Positions 50,540-59,511 of a stretch of 64,000 nt of DNA are shown in pieces. Position numbers and translations under genes: made by a program. Under the pieces are notes generated by a model that had not been told where the DNA came from, ran no database searches, and saw nothing but the letters and a program-made list of their open reading frames with translations. Origin of the DNA: CAJWOS01 sp964502005 (GTDB lineage: Bacteria > Myxococcota_A > UBA796 > UBA2385); NCBI GenBank assembly GCA_964502005.1, contig CAZCUX010000011.1, positions 124,001 to 188,000 of the forward strand, given 5' to 3'. The first letter of the stretch is position 1, and every line of letters starts with the position of its first letter.

Positions 50540-53094
50540 TGGGTGTCCGTGTGGCGTCGTTGGGCGCCCTTTGGTTGGGACTCGCGGGTGTAGGGGTGGC
50601 GCAGGCCCAAGAGGAAGCGCCCTTCGAAGCCAATTCGCTGGCGCCCGTTGTTGGGCGCGTCTTGGCGGTGGAGGTGGTCGGCCTCAAGCGCGTCGAAGAG
50701 GCTGCCGTTTTGGCGGTCATCTCGACGCGGGCCGGCGTCGATGCCACGCCGCGGGCGATTCAGCGCGATGTCAAAGCCATTTACCGTACCGGCTTTGTCG
50801 ATGACGTGCGGGTGGATGTCGAGACGCGGGCCGATGGCGTCGTGGTGCGGTATCTCATCGACGAAAAGCCTGCGATTCGCGAAGTCAAGGTTTCCGGCAA
50901 CAAGAAGCTGGACGAAGACGCGCTCTTTGAGGTCATCGACATCTCGGCTTTTAGCGTATTGAACGAAGCCGACCTCAAAGCAAATATTCGTCGAATCCGG
51001 GACAAGTACCTCGAAAAGGGGTTCTACCTCGTCGAGATTGAGCCCGTCGTCCGCGAAGTGGGCGACGATATGGTCGAGTTGACCTTCGAGATTACCGAAC
51101 ATCGCAAGGTGTTGGTGCAGAAGGTCGAAATCACCGGCAACGAAAACGTCAAAGACCGCAAAATCAAGAAGTTCTTGCAGACGCGAGAAGCGGGCATCCT
51201 CCCGTGGTTGTCGAACTCAGGCACATTTAGCGAGTTCGCAGTACAAGACGACGTGCAGATTGTGCGGCAAGTCTTGATGGAAGAAGGCTACTACGAGGCC
51301 GCCGCCGACCCCGCGCAGGTCTACTTGTCGCCAGACAAGCGATTTATTCACGTCACCATCAATGTGACCGAAGGCCCCCGCTATAAGCTCGGCAAAATCA
51401 AGGTCGAGGGCGACTTTGTGGAGGCAGAGGGCCTCACGCGCGAGGCCGCATTGCGCGTCATCGCGGGCGACCGCGCGCGGGATGTCCACGAACGCTGGGC
51501 CACCGCGCGAAAGGCGGTCGGTGAGGAAGCCGCGTTGCCGGAGGGGTGGGAGCAACCCAGTCGGCAGATTCTTGACTTTGACCCTGGCCATCCTGCGATG
51601 GACACCGGCGACTGGTTCAAGTTGTCGGTTCTCCAAACAACCATGCAGGAAATCTCCGACCTTTACGGCGACCAAGGCTACGCCTTCGCCAACGTCGTGC
51701 CGGACATCGTCACCGACGCCGAAGCGGGCGTCATGGATGTCGTCTTCCGGGTACAGCGCGGCGAAAAGGTGCGCATCGGACGCATCGACATCAGCGGAAA
51801 CGCGCCCACGTTCGACAAGGTCATTCGTCGCGAGATTCCTATCAACGAAGGCGACATCTACTCGGGTTCGGCGGTGCGAGAAGGCAAGGCACGCCTCGAA
51901 CGGCTCGGCTATTTCGAGGAAGTGCGCGTGAGCACGCCGCGGGGCGACGCTCCCGACGAATTGACGATGAAGGTGGATGTCAGCGAGCAGCCTACGGGTT
52001 CGTTCTCGGTCGGCGCCGGCTTCTCCAACATCGAAAACTTCATGCTGACCATGAATGTCAGCAAGAACAACTTCCTCGGATTGGGCTACGTCATGAGCAC
52101 GTCGGCCCAGATTTCGCGGCGTCGCCAGCAGTGGAACTTGCAGCTGTTCGACCCATACTTCCTCGACACCCGCTGGACGTTGTCCCTCAACGGCTACTCC
52201 ATCGAGCAGCAGTTTATCGAAAACCAATACCAGAAAGGTGCGTCTATCAGCGTCGGTCGATACCTCGACAAACGCGACGACATGCGGCTTACGTTCGACT
52301 ATACGTTTGAGAATACAGGTCTCAACAACGTCGATACGTACAAGCTCTATTTGTTGGGTGGACAGCTTTATCGCAATGGTATGACCAGCACGGGCGGCTT
52401 GTCCTTTATTATGGACAAGCGGAACAACCGTATTCAGCCCACGCGCGGTATCTACACCACCGCATCCGTCGCGCTGTCTGGCGGTATTCGCTCCGACGAA
52501 GACACGCTCACCCAAGTGTTTGGCGGCGACTTCAACTTCTTGGAGTCGAAGGCCAACCTTCGTGTGTACCAGCCGCTCATCAAGTCGGAAATGCTCATCT
52601 TCCAGGCAAATATGAGCCTGGGTCATATGCTCAGCACCGATGGCTCCGTTGTTCCGTTCATTCACCGTTACCGCGCGGGTGGTATCACCTCGGTGCGCGG
52701 CTACGACTGGTTCACGCTGGGCCCACAAATGCGCGCTTCGGGCTTCAAAGAAAGCTCCCGCACGATTTTCCAAGGCAGCGAAGACCCCCGCGCCCCCGAC
52801 GACCGCCTCATCGTGGGTGGTACCGAGTCCTGGGTCAACAACTTCGAGGTCGTGTCGCCTATCATCCGACAGGCCGGCATCAGCACCGTCGTCTTCTTTG
52901 ATGCCGGAAACGCCTTCGGCGATGTGTGGGGGGAAGGCCACCTCAACCCCTTGGAGCTGCGCACCGCCTACGGCTTCGGCGTCCGCTGGGTCAGCCCGAT
53001 GGGCCCGCTCCGCTTCGAGTACGGCATTCCCGTCAATCCCCGTCCCGACGAGCGGCGCGGTGTGTTTGACTTTAGCATTGGCAACCTTTTCTAA
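50536..53094 (+). CDS. bamA: Outer-membrane protein assembly factor BamA
   Basis: An 852-residue Omp85 protein with a signal peptide (cleavage near GVAQAQ), several POTRA domains (about 40-490) and a C-terminal 16-strand barrel. POTRA strands such as REVKVSGNKKLDEDALFEVI and ITGNENVKDRKIKKF are clear. The barrel has the loop-6 motif VRGYDW and ends in DFSIGNLF with the required aromatic terminus. It inserts beta-barrel proteins into the outer membrane. POTRA 4 appears longer than normal, with a basic insert (ARDVHERWATARKAVG). The start is ATG 50536, six bases after GGGAGG. Confidence 0.95.
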   Translation: MMGVRVASLGALWLGLAGVGVAQAQEEAPFEANSLAPVVGRVLAVEVVGLKRVEEAAVLAVISTRAGVDATPRAIQRDVKAIYRTGFVDDVRVDVETRADGVVVRYLIDEKPAIREVKVSGNKKLDEDALFEVIDISAFSVLNEADLKANIRRIRDKYLEKGFYLVEIEPVVREVGDDMVELTFEITEHRKVLVQKVEITGNENVKDRKIKKFLQTREAGILPWLSNSGTFSEFAVQDDVQIVRQVLMEEGYYEAAADPAQVYLSPDKRFIHVTINVTEGPRYKLGKIKVEGDFVEAEGLTREAALRVIAGDRARDVHERWATARKAVGEEAALPEGWEQPSRQILDFDPGHPAMDTGDWFKLSVLQTTMQEISDLYGDQGYAFANVVPDIVTDAEAGVMDVVFRVQRGEKVRIGRIDISGNAPTFDKVIRREIPINEGDIYSGSAVREGKARLERLGYFEEVRVSTPRGDAPDELTMKVDVSEQPTGSFSVGAGFSNIENFMLTMNVSKNNFLGLGYVMSTSAQISRRRQQWNLQLFDPYFLDTRWTLSLNGYSIEQQFIENQYQKGASISVGRYLDKRDDMRLTFDYTFENTGLNNVDTYKLYLLGGQLYRNGMTSTGGLSFIMDKRNNRIQPTRGIYTTASVALSGGIRSDEDTLTQVFGGDFNFLESKANLRVYQPLIKSEMLIFQANMSLGHMLSTDGSVVPFIHRYRAGGITSVRGYDWFTLGPQMRASGFKESSRTIFQGSEDPRAPDDRLIVGGTESWVNNFEVVSPIIRQAGISTVVFFDAGNAFGDVWGEGHLNPLELRTAYGFGVRWVSPMGPLRFEYGIPVNPRPDERRGVFDFSIGNLF

Positions 53095-53118
53095 CCGTTT
53101 GTGTTTTCTGGAGTTCGC

Positions 53119-53625
53119 ATGCGCAGCCTCCTCGCTCTCCCGTTGTTCGTCGCTACCACCTTGCTCTCTGCACCCGCTTGGGCAGGTGGAGTCGCAATCG
53201 TCGACTTCCAGCAGGCCCTCAACGAAGTCAACGAGGGCAAAATCGTACAGGCCCGCCTGGAGGGCATGTTCACCGAGAAAAAGAAGTCCATTGGGGAAAT
53301 GGAAAAGACCCTCATGGCCATGCAACAGGACTATGAGCAGCAGGCGCTCGTGCTCACACCCGATGCGCTCAAGGCAAAAGAGCGGGAAATCATGCAGGCG
53401 CAGATGATGTACCAGCAGGAAGTGCAGCGGGCGGAGATGGAGTTCCAGGCGCAATACAACAAAGAGATGGAAAACCTTCTCGGCAAGATGGCCGACATCT
53501 GCGAAGCCATCGGCAAAGAGAAGGGTTACGACCTTGTTTTGGAACGCAATGCGGGCGTGGTGTACGCGAACGCACCCGACCTCACGACCGACCTTGTGAC
53601 GCGGTACAACACCAAGTACAAGTAG
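53119..53625 (+). CDS. skp: OmpH/Skp periplasmic chaperone
   Basis: A 168-residue protein with a signal peptide (cleavage after PAWAG), then an alpha-helical coiled-coil arm (about 45-130) rich in Glu, Gln, Lys and Met. The start VAIVDFQQALNEV and the end GYDLVLERNAGVVYA match the OmpH/Skp family. Skp carries unfolded barrel proteins to BamA, and the gene follows bamA as expected. ATG 53119 is preceded by CTGGAG. Confidence 0.92.
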   Translation: MRSLLALPLFVATTLLSAPAWAGGVAIVDFQQALNEVNEGKIVQARLEGMFTEKKKSIGEMEKTLMAMQQDYEQQALVLTPDALKAKEREIMQAQMMYQQEVQRAEMEFQAQYNKEMENLLGKMADICEAIGKEKGYDLVLERNAGVVYANAPDLTTDLVTRYNTKYK

Positions 53626-53630
53626 ACCGC

Positions 53631-54710
53631 GTGGCCGGCAGCGTCACGGATACCGTCGCTTCATTGGCGGCGGCGTTGGGCGGAACGGTCGATGGTGATG
53701 GAAGCCGCCCCGTGGTTGGCGTCGCGAGTCTCGCGGATGCTGGGCCTTCTCACGTCTCGTTTTTGACGAACCGGCGCTATGCTCCCCAGCTCGCCGGGTG
53801 CAACGCGGCCGCTGTGCTCGTTTCGATTTCGGAGCCTCGTCCTGCGGGGGGCGTCACCTTCATTCGCGTGGCCGACCCTTACGCCGCGGTCGCCGCGTGC
53901 CTCGAACGGTACGCGCGCGTAAACTGGCCCGCCGCCGGCATTCATCCGCGGGCCTTCGTGGCTGATGATGCCGTGGTAGACGGTGCTTTCGTTGATGCGT
54001 TGGCGGTTGTCGCTGCCGGCGCGGTGGTGGGCCCGGGGAGCTGGCTCGAACCTGGTGTCGTGGTCGGTGCGGGGGCGAGAGTGGGCCCTGGGTGCCACTT
54101 GCATGCAAATAGCGTCGTCGCGCCCGGCTGTGTGCTGGGTGCCCGTGTGGTGCTCAACTCGGGCGCGGTGGTCGGCGGCGATGGCTACGGCTTCGCGCCC
54201 ACGCCCGCGGGCCTCACGAAGATTCCCCAGCTCGGGCGGGTGGTCCTCGAAGACGACGTAGAGCTGGGTGCCAACGCGTGCGTCGACCGCGCGGCGCTAC
54301 CGGGTGCGGAGACCCGTATCGGCGCGGGGTCGAAGCTCGACAACCTCGTACAAGTCGGCCATGGCGCGCACTTGGGCGAGCACGTACGAATGGTTGCGTT
54401 TAGTGGCGTCGCCGGGAGCGCGCGCTTGGGCAATCGGGTCACGTTGGCGGCCAAGGCTGCTGTTTTGGGACACCGCGCGATAGGGGACGGCGTTGAGGTG
54501 GGTGTCGCGAGCGTGGTCCACGACGAGCAGCCACCGGGCGCGCAGGTTTCGGGCATTCCGGCCATCGACCACAAAATTTGGCGTCGCGCTGCGGTTGCGT
54601 TTCGTTCGTTGCCCGGTTTGCTGGCCGATGTGCGCGCATTGGCGAGACGTTTGGATGCCATAGAGCGGCGCTTGGCTGCCGCGGAGGGTGGGAATGGACA
54701 CGACGCCTGA
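53631..54710 (+). CDS. lpxD: UDP-3-O-acylglucosamine N-acyltransferase LpxD
   Basis: A 359-residue hexapeptide-repeat acyltransferase. An N-terminal uridine-binding domain (about 1-100) precedes a left-handed beta-helix rich in GAVVG, VGPG and similar units, then a C-terminal helix (LLADVRALARRLDAIERRL). The catalytic histidine lies in KLDNLVQVGHGAHLG. It adds the N-linked acyl chain in lipid A synthesis. The start GTG 53631 is six bases after the skp stop. fabZ overlaps its end. Confidence 0.92.
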   Translation: MAGSVTDTVASLAAALGGTVDGDGSRPVVGVASLADAGPSHVSFLTNRRYAPQLAGCNAAAVLVSISEPRPAGGVTFIRVADPYAAVAACLERYARVNWPAAGIHPRAFVADDAVVDGAFVDALAVVAAGAVVGPGSWLEPGVVVGAGARVGPGCHLHANSVVAPGCVLGARVVLNSGAVVGGDGYGFAPTPAGLTKIPQLGRVVLEDDVELGANACVDRAALPGAETRIGAGSKLDNLVQVGHGAHLGEHVRMVAFSGVAGSARLGNRVTLAAKAAVLGHRAIGDGVEVGVASVVHDEQPPGAQVSGIPAIDHKIWRRAAVAFRSLPGLLADVRALARRLDAIERRLAAAEGGNGHDA

Positions 54711-55158
54711 ACAACCGGTCGCACCCGGCGTGGACCTCACGCAAATTTTGGCGATGTTGCCCCACCGCTGGCCGTTTGTGCTCGTAGACCGCGTGGTTTC
54801 CGTAGAGCCGGGCGTGCGCGGGCATGGTCGCAAATGTGTCTCGGCGAGTGAACCGTGGGTTCCGGGGCACTTTCCGGGACGCCCCGTATTGCCGGGCGTG
54901 CTGATGGCCGAAGCGTTCGCGCAAATGGCGTGTATTGTGGCGATGTCCGCATCTCCCGACGACCATGGCCGCGAGGTGTTGCTGTTGGGTATGGACCGCT
55001 TCCGGTTTCGGCGCGCGGTGGTTCCAGGGGATGTCGTGGACCTACACGTTGAGGTTTTGGCGGTGCGGAAGGGCGTTTGGAAGTTCGGCTGTCGGGCAAC
55101 GGTAGACGGCGAACGCGCTGCCGAAGGGGAACTCCTCGCGACCGTCGCCCGGTCGTGA
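54694..55158 (+). CDS. fabZ: (3R)-hydroxymyristoyl-ACP dehydratase FabZ
   Basis: A 154-residue hot-dog-fold dehydratase. The catalytic His is in MLPHRWPFVLVDRV and the Glu region in GHFPGRPVLPGVLMAEAFAQ. It dehydrates 3-hydroxyacyl-ACP in fatty acid elongation and sits beside lpxD as in many Gram-negative bacteria, balancing lipid A and phospholipid supply. ATG 54694 follows GGAGGG; the gene overlaps lpxD by 17 bases and its stop overlaps the next start (GTGA). The usual lpxA neighbour is absent. Confidence 0.94.
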   Translation: MDTTPEQPVAPGVDLTQILAMLPHRWPFVLVDRVVSVEPGVRGHGRKCVSASEPWVPGHFPGRPVLPGVLMAEAFAQMACIVAMSASPDDHGREVLLLGMDRFRFRRAVVPGDVVDLHVEVLAVRKGVWKFGCRATVDGERAAEGELLATVARS

Positions 55159-57272
55159 CGCCCATCGGGCCAGCTTCGCCCGTGGACACCTTCATTGGGC
55201 GCGTGTTTTGCCTGCTCTACGCAATGTGTGGGCTGGTGGTTTGGCCCATCGCGCTTGCGCACCCTGGACTCCGTCGATTTGTCTGGCGGGTTCCGGTGCC
55301 TGCGCCGGGCTGGACGTGGATTCATGGTGCGTCGTTGGGCGAGCACCGTGCCATCTCCGGCTTGGTGTCGGAGACGACCGAAACGAACATCTGGCGGACG
55401 CAATCGTCGATTCGCACGTCGGTTTCCGGCGCATTTCCCGCCCCCTTGGACCTTCCGTTTTCGATTGGCCCTTGGCTCGACCGCGCGCGGCCGGGCCGGC
55501 TTGTGCTGGTCGAAGCCGAGCTTTGGCCGGGCTGGCTCGTTGCTTGCCGTGCACGAGGAATCCCGGTGGTGTGGATCAACGCGCGGGTAGGGCGCGGCAC
55601 GCGGAGATGGCAGCGTTTGGGGCCGTTGTGGCGCTTTTTGATGCAGGACGTACGCGTGATTCCCCAGTCCGAAACCGGCGACCTCAAGCTGCGGGCTCCC
55701 CCCGCCGTTCCGTCCGGCCGGTTGCCTCCCGGTGCATTCATTGCCGCGAGCACGCGGCCCGGTGACGAAGCCAAGGTGCTGGCCGCGTGGAAGCGGCTTC
55801 CGGCGCCTCGTCCGTTGTTGGTATTGGCGCCGCGTCACCTCGACCGGGTCGCGGAGGTGACGGCCCTCGCGCAAGCCGAAGGCTGGTTGGTGGGGCGCTG
55901 GTCTGCGCAAGAACTCCCGGTGGACGTTTTGGTGCTCGACACGTTGGGGGACTTGGCCGGTTTGATGCACGGAGCGTGCGGCGTGTTTGTGGGCGGCACA
56001 TTTGATGCCACGATTGGGGGGCATTCGCCTGCTGAAGCCTTCGCGGTGGGTGTAGGAGTGGTGCGAGGGCCCTATACCCACGCGAGCCCCGCAGCGTGGC
56101 GCGTAGGGGCCTCTATAGAGACCAATGGGACGCCGGAGGATTTCGCGGCAGCGATGGTTGCCGCGCAGCAGCTCCCCCGCCTTCCGTTGCCATCGCCGGT
56201 GTCCCCCGTTTGGCCGCGCTTGCCGCCGCCCGTCGCCCGTGCCGAAGTGTGGGAGCGGCCGGCGCTGGCGCCGCTGGTTCCCGTGGTTCGCGCGATTGCG
56301 CGGCGACGTTTCGCTTGGCGCGGACCGGTCGAGCGGCCGTCGGTGCCGGTCGTGAGCGTTGGCGCCTTGGTGGCGGGGGGTGCGGGAAAGTCCCCGGTGG
56401 CGGAGCTTCTGGCCCACCAGTGGGAGGGGGCGTGGGTGCTGGCGCGGGGGTATCGCCGGGGACCGGGGCCCGCGGTGCGCCTCGGGACCGCCGAGGTCGC
56501 TTCCAAGTGGTTTCTCGGGGACGAATTAGAGATGATGCGGCGCGGAGGCTTGTCGGTGGTGAGTGCGCCCGACCGGTTGGCGGGTGCCCATGCGGCGATT
56601 GCGGCAGGAGCGACGGGATTGGTGTTGGACGATGCGTTCTCGCACCGCCGTATCCACCGCGACCTCGACATCGTTTGTATCGACGCGCGGTGGCCGACGG
56701 GCGGTGGCCCGATACCCGTGGGCACCCGTCGCGAACCCCTGGCGGCCTTGCAGCGGGCAGATGTGGTGTGGGTACACCACTCCCTCGCAGGGGTTCCCCA
56801 AGCGCCTTGGATGGCCACACAAGCGCTGCAAATACGGTCGTGGGCCGAGCCAGATGGCTGGGATACGCCGGACGGCTGGTTGCCGACGGAGGGCGTACAA
56901 GGGGAAGTCGATGTCGCCGTGGGCATCGCCCGAGAAGCCAATGTGTTGTGTACCCTGGTGCGTCTGGGGTTGCGGGTGCGCCGCTTGATTCGTGTACCCA
57001 ACCACGGTTCTCTGCCGGTGTTGCCTCGTCGATGCGTCGTTTCGGCGAAAGATGCGGCGCGGCTGCCCCAGGGCGCGGATGTGCGGGTGCTACGAATGCG
57101 GCTCTGTGTCGATGGGCCGAAAGATTGGGGAGGGCAGCTCATCGCCCGGTTGCGGCAGAACTGCGAAGCGCGCGGCCTGGCGCTGGGGGGAGGCCCGCGG
57201 TGGGGCGCGTGCGGTGCTCCGATTTTGCGGAACTCCGAACAGGCGGCCCCGCTTGTGCATTCGCAACGATAA
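55155..57272 (+). CDS. waaA-lpxK: Fused Kdo transferase (KdtA) and tetraacyldisaccharide 4'-kinase (LpxK)
   Basis: A 705-residue protein. Residues 1-355 are KdtA/WaaA-like: membrane anchor (about 13-36), WIHGASLGEH with the catalytic Glu at about 63, VEAELWPGWLVA, INARVGRGT, LVLAPRHLDRVAEV, and VGGTFDATIGGHSPAEA. Residues 385-705 are LpxK-like: VPVVSVGALVAGGAGKS (P-loop, about 397-413), VLARGYRRG, DDAFSHRRIHRDLDIV (about 492-507) and PVGTRREPLAALQRADVV. LpxK phosphorylates the lipid A disaccharide at 4' and KdtA then adds Kdo, so consecutive steps are joined. There is no stop or frame change between the parts. The start is GTG 55155, overlapping fabZ by four bases. Confidence 0.85.
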   Translation: MTPIGPASPVDTFIGRVFCLLYAMCGLVVWPIALAHPGLRRFVWRVPVPAPGWTWIHGASLGEHRAISGLVSETTETNIWRTQSSIRTSVSGAFPAPLDLPFSIGPWLDRARPGRLVLVEAELWPGWLVACRARGIPVVWINARVGRGTRRWQRLGPLWRFLMQDVRVIPQSETGDLKLRAPPAVPSGRLPPGAFIAASTRPGDEAKVLAAWKRLPAPRPLLVLAPRHLDRVAEVTALAQAEGWLVGRWSAQELPVDVLVLDTLGDLAGLMHGACGVFVGGTFDATIGGHSPAEAFAVGVGVVRGPYTHASPAAWRVGASIETNGTPEDFAAAMVAAQQLPRLPLPSPVSPVWPRLPPPVARAEVWERPALAPLVPVVRAIARRRFAWRGPVERPSVPVVSVGALVAGGAGKSPVAELLAHQWEGAWVLARGYRRGPGPAVRLGTAEVASKWFLGDELEMMRRGGLSVVSAPDRLAGAHAAIAAGATGLVLDDAFSHRRIHRDLDIVCIDARWPTGGGPIPVGTRREPLAALQRADVVWVHHSLAGVPQAPWMATQALQIRSWAEPDGWDTPDGWLPTEGVQGEVDVAVGIAREANVLCTLVRLGLRVRRLIRVPNHGSLPVLPRRCVVSAKDAARLPQGADVRVLRMRLCVDGPKDWGGQLIARLRQNCEARGLALGGGPRWGACGAPILRNSEQAAPLVHSQR

Positions 57273-57316
57273 CAGTGCGACGTCGTGGACCCAATTGTCG
57301 GTCCCTTGGAGGCAGG

Positions 57317-57805
57317 GTGTCACAGTCGGTACGATTCGTCGAGAACGCGCGGCCTGACCGAAAAGACCTCGGCTGGCTGGGGGAGGGCACGATTGTGCGG
57401 AGCGCCGATGGCATCGTGCTTACGGCACATGTCGACCGGCGGGGCGTCGGCTGTGTGGGCGGCGTGTTGGGCTTTGGCGGGGGCCTCGCGCTCGTCATCA
57501 CCGTCTTTTTGGTGGCCCAGCACTTTGGCTGGGACATCTTCCGCATACGGCGTGGCGCTACGTTGGTCGCGATGTTGTCGTTGGGTGCGGGAATGGCAGG
57601 TGCGACGGGGCTTACGAGCGCGCTGGCCTGGCTGGTGGGCAAACGAAGCACCCGTCTGTTGATACCACACGGCGCCATCGAAGGAATTGCCGCGCAGAAC
57701 GGCATCGTGGGTATTGCCTACACGCGGCAAGGAGCGCCGATGTGGGTGGCCGTCCATGCCGCGAACGCAGAGGCGCTGGCCGCGGAGCTGCGAGGCGACG
57801 TTTGA
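57317..57805 (+). CDS. Small membrane protein in the lipid A operon, function unknown
   Basis: A 162-residue protein. GTG 57317 is preceded by GGAGG at 57308-57312. Two hydrophobic segments occur in the middle (CVGGVLGFGGGLALVITVFLV and ATLVAMLSLGAGMAGATGLT), flanked by strand-rich ends (GTIVRSADGIVLTAHVD; RLLIPHGAIEGIAAQNG). The tail resembles a PH-like or SHOCT-free membrane module, but I cannot name it. It lies between KdtA-LpxK and the LpxL-type gene, overlapping the latter by four bases (TTGA), so a role in lipid A or envelope assembly is inferred. Confidence 0.65.
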   Translation: MSQSVRFVENARPDRKDLGWLGEGTIVRSADGIVLTAHVDRRGVGCVGGVLGFGGGLALVITVFLVAQHFGWDIFRIRRGATLVAMLSLGAGMAGATGLTSALAWLVGKRSTRLLIPHGAIEGIAAQNGIVGIAYTRQGAPMWVAVHAANAEALAAELRGDV

Positions 57806-58560
57806 AGCAGTGTTGGGTCATATTGTTGGGTTGGTTTTGGTGGTGCGTCGTGCCGGTGCGCCGTCGAGAGGCGGTGGCTGCCGCTTCCCGCCGCGGAGTC
57901 ACGCCGGACCTCGTGCGCCGTTCGGTGGGCAGCGTCGCGCTCGGCTATTGGGAGTTGCTTTGGGGCGGCGCGGTGGATTGGAGGGGATTGGAGGCGGCCC
58001 GTGGGGGCGCTTTGTTGTTTACCGGGCACCTCGGTCCTTGGGACATCTGCTTGGTAGAAGCCGCCAAGATAGCGCCCCTGACCGTATTTTTGAAAGTACC
58101 GTCGAATCCGTTTGCGGCGCGCGCTATCGCACGATTGCGGTCCCAGCCGGGCGTAGATTTGCAGCCATTGCCCGTAGAAGGCAGCTTGGAGGCAGCCGAA
58201 GCGGCGCTGGGGCAAGGACGTATCGTGGTGTTTGTGCTCGATCAGCGTCATGCCGCTGGAATCGCGGTCCCTTTTTTGGGCGAACCGGCATGGACCTCGG
58301 CCGCGTTCGCGGCACTTGCGTACCGAACTGGCGCGCGGGTCTTTGCTTCGGCGCAATGGCGCGATGCAGACGGCGGCATCGTCGCCCGCGCGATTCCCGT
58401 CGATTGGCCGCGCCCTATCGACCGCGCCCCGTTTGTCCTTGAGTGGACAAGGCGCACCCAAGAATGGCTTGGCGAGAGAGTGTTGGAGCGTCCAGGGGAT
58501 TGGTGGTGGTTGCACCGGCGATGGAAACAGGGAAACCCCAGGGCCGAACCGAGCGGTTGA
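57802..58560 (+). CDS. lpxL: Lipid A biosynthesis acyltransferase, LpxL/HtrB family
   Basis: A 252-residue acyltransferase, shorter than typical LpxL. An N-terminal hydrophobic stretch anchors it, and the HxxxxD catalytic motif is GHLGPWDI (about residue 75). Later FVLDQRHAAGIAVPFLGEPAW and FAALAYRTGARVF match the family. It adds secondary acyl chains to Kdo2-lipid IVA, which is consistent with KdtA upstream. The start TTG 57802 overlaps the preceding stop, with GAGG at 57792-57795. No further gene follows for about 950 bases. Confidence 0.87.
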   Translation: MKQCWVILLGWFWWCVVPVRRREAVAAASRRGVTPDLVRRSVGSVALGYWELLWGGAVDWRGLEAARGGALLFTGHLGPWDICLVEAAKIAPLTVFLKVPSNPFAARAIARLRSQPGVDLQPLPVEGSLEAAEAALGQGRIVVFVLDQRHAAGIAVPFLGEPAWTSAAFAALAYRTGARVFASAQWRDADGGIVARAIPVDWPRPIDRAPFVLEWTRRTQEWLGERVLERPGDWWWLHRRWKQGNPRAEPSG

Positions 58561-59511
58561 ACGGTGCTCGATTGCCGAAACGCGCGTGCGAATGGCCATT
58601 TGCGTTTGGTGCCGCGCGGGGGGATGCGCCATTGCCCCACGCGCGCAGGTCCTTTGGCGGGCGATTTGCGTGCCATCGGACCCAAACCGCGCGCGCCGAG
58701 ACGTGGTAACCACCGTTTATATATAAAGTTTTCAGTGATTGTATAACGGTATACCGCTTTATGGCAGCATATATAGATAGACGTACGGCGCGAATGACAG
58801 CCTATATGCCCGTCGTCCTGCGCTTTCGGTGGTGCATTTTTTTGGGGGGGGCGAAACTGTCCGCCTGTGTGGCGTTTGGGCGACCTGCTGTGGTTGTGCA
58901 TCGCGCGATTTCGCAGCGGCGATGACGCGAAACCAACACAACAATTGTCCGGGCACCTTGCGTCACGCGCGGTAGAACCCCACCCAATACGCCCTCTCCG
59001 ACGTTTGGATTGGAACAAAGAACGGTGCCCCGGACGAGATGGCGCCTTCGGGTCACGGTGGTCCCAAGCAGGTGTCCGTGCCGGAAATCGCGCGCTACAT
59101 GTAGCAACGGGCGCCACGATTCGGTTTGTCGATCCCAGACAACGCAAAAAAAAGGGCAATTCGGGACGCTGCGCAGGCCAGAGAAGGCGGCGAAGACCAG
59201 CGCATCGTGGGGGCAAACGCCCGCGGCGCTTCGGACGTCCGCGGAACTGTTCGCTCCGCGGCATGCCGCATCCCGTGGGTCTCCCCGACCGGAAGACCCA
59301 GTCCGGGACAAGGAATTGACGGAAATTCGCCGTCCCGTCTGCGCCCGTCGGGTTCATCGGACGGACGCTTGTGGACCCTGCAATTCCGCATCAATGGCCG
59401 ATTGCGGATGAAGGGGCCCATTGCTTCCCCGTTCCAGACCCAATGCCGCTCCGTGAACCTACCGCGATAGCGAGAGTGGCGTTCCGTCGTGATTGGCGCT
59501 ACCGTGGGACC
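58561..59511. other. Long non-coding gap with an AT-rich island and a palindrome
   Basis: No frame in this stretch of about 950 bases has a ribosome site plus a recognisable protein pattern. An AT-rich island at about 58711-58790 contains TTTATATATAAAG, a -10-like TATAAC, and the perfect 10-base palindrome CGGTATACCG at 58747-58756. A 54-codon frame opens at ATG 58761, but it lacks a ribosome site. A run of eight G after seven T lies near 58838-58852. The 59160-59511 part is GC-rich and featureless, and probably holds the promoter of the lipoprotein operon at 59512. Confidence 0.5.

Noticed and set aside
51217..53454. A 745-codon minus-strand frame opposite bamA and skp
   Set aside because: It mirrors genes with clear BamA and Skp motifs, has no family pattern and is His/Arg/Val-rich, as antisense frames in GC-rich DNA are.
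54297..56417. A 706-codon minus-strand frame opposite lpxD, fabZ and KdtA
   Set aside because: Low-complexity Arg/Pro/His-rich product overlapping three certain genes.
56096..57316. Upstream extension of the frame that holds the 57317 membrane protein
   Set aside because: It overlaps LpxK motifs in another frame and is Gly/Arg-rich without pattern; a good GGAGG and GTG at 57317 mark the real start.
58248..59357. Long minus-strand frames in the gap after the LpxL-type gene
   Set aside because: Arg/Pro-rich products, no ribosome site, no family pattern.
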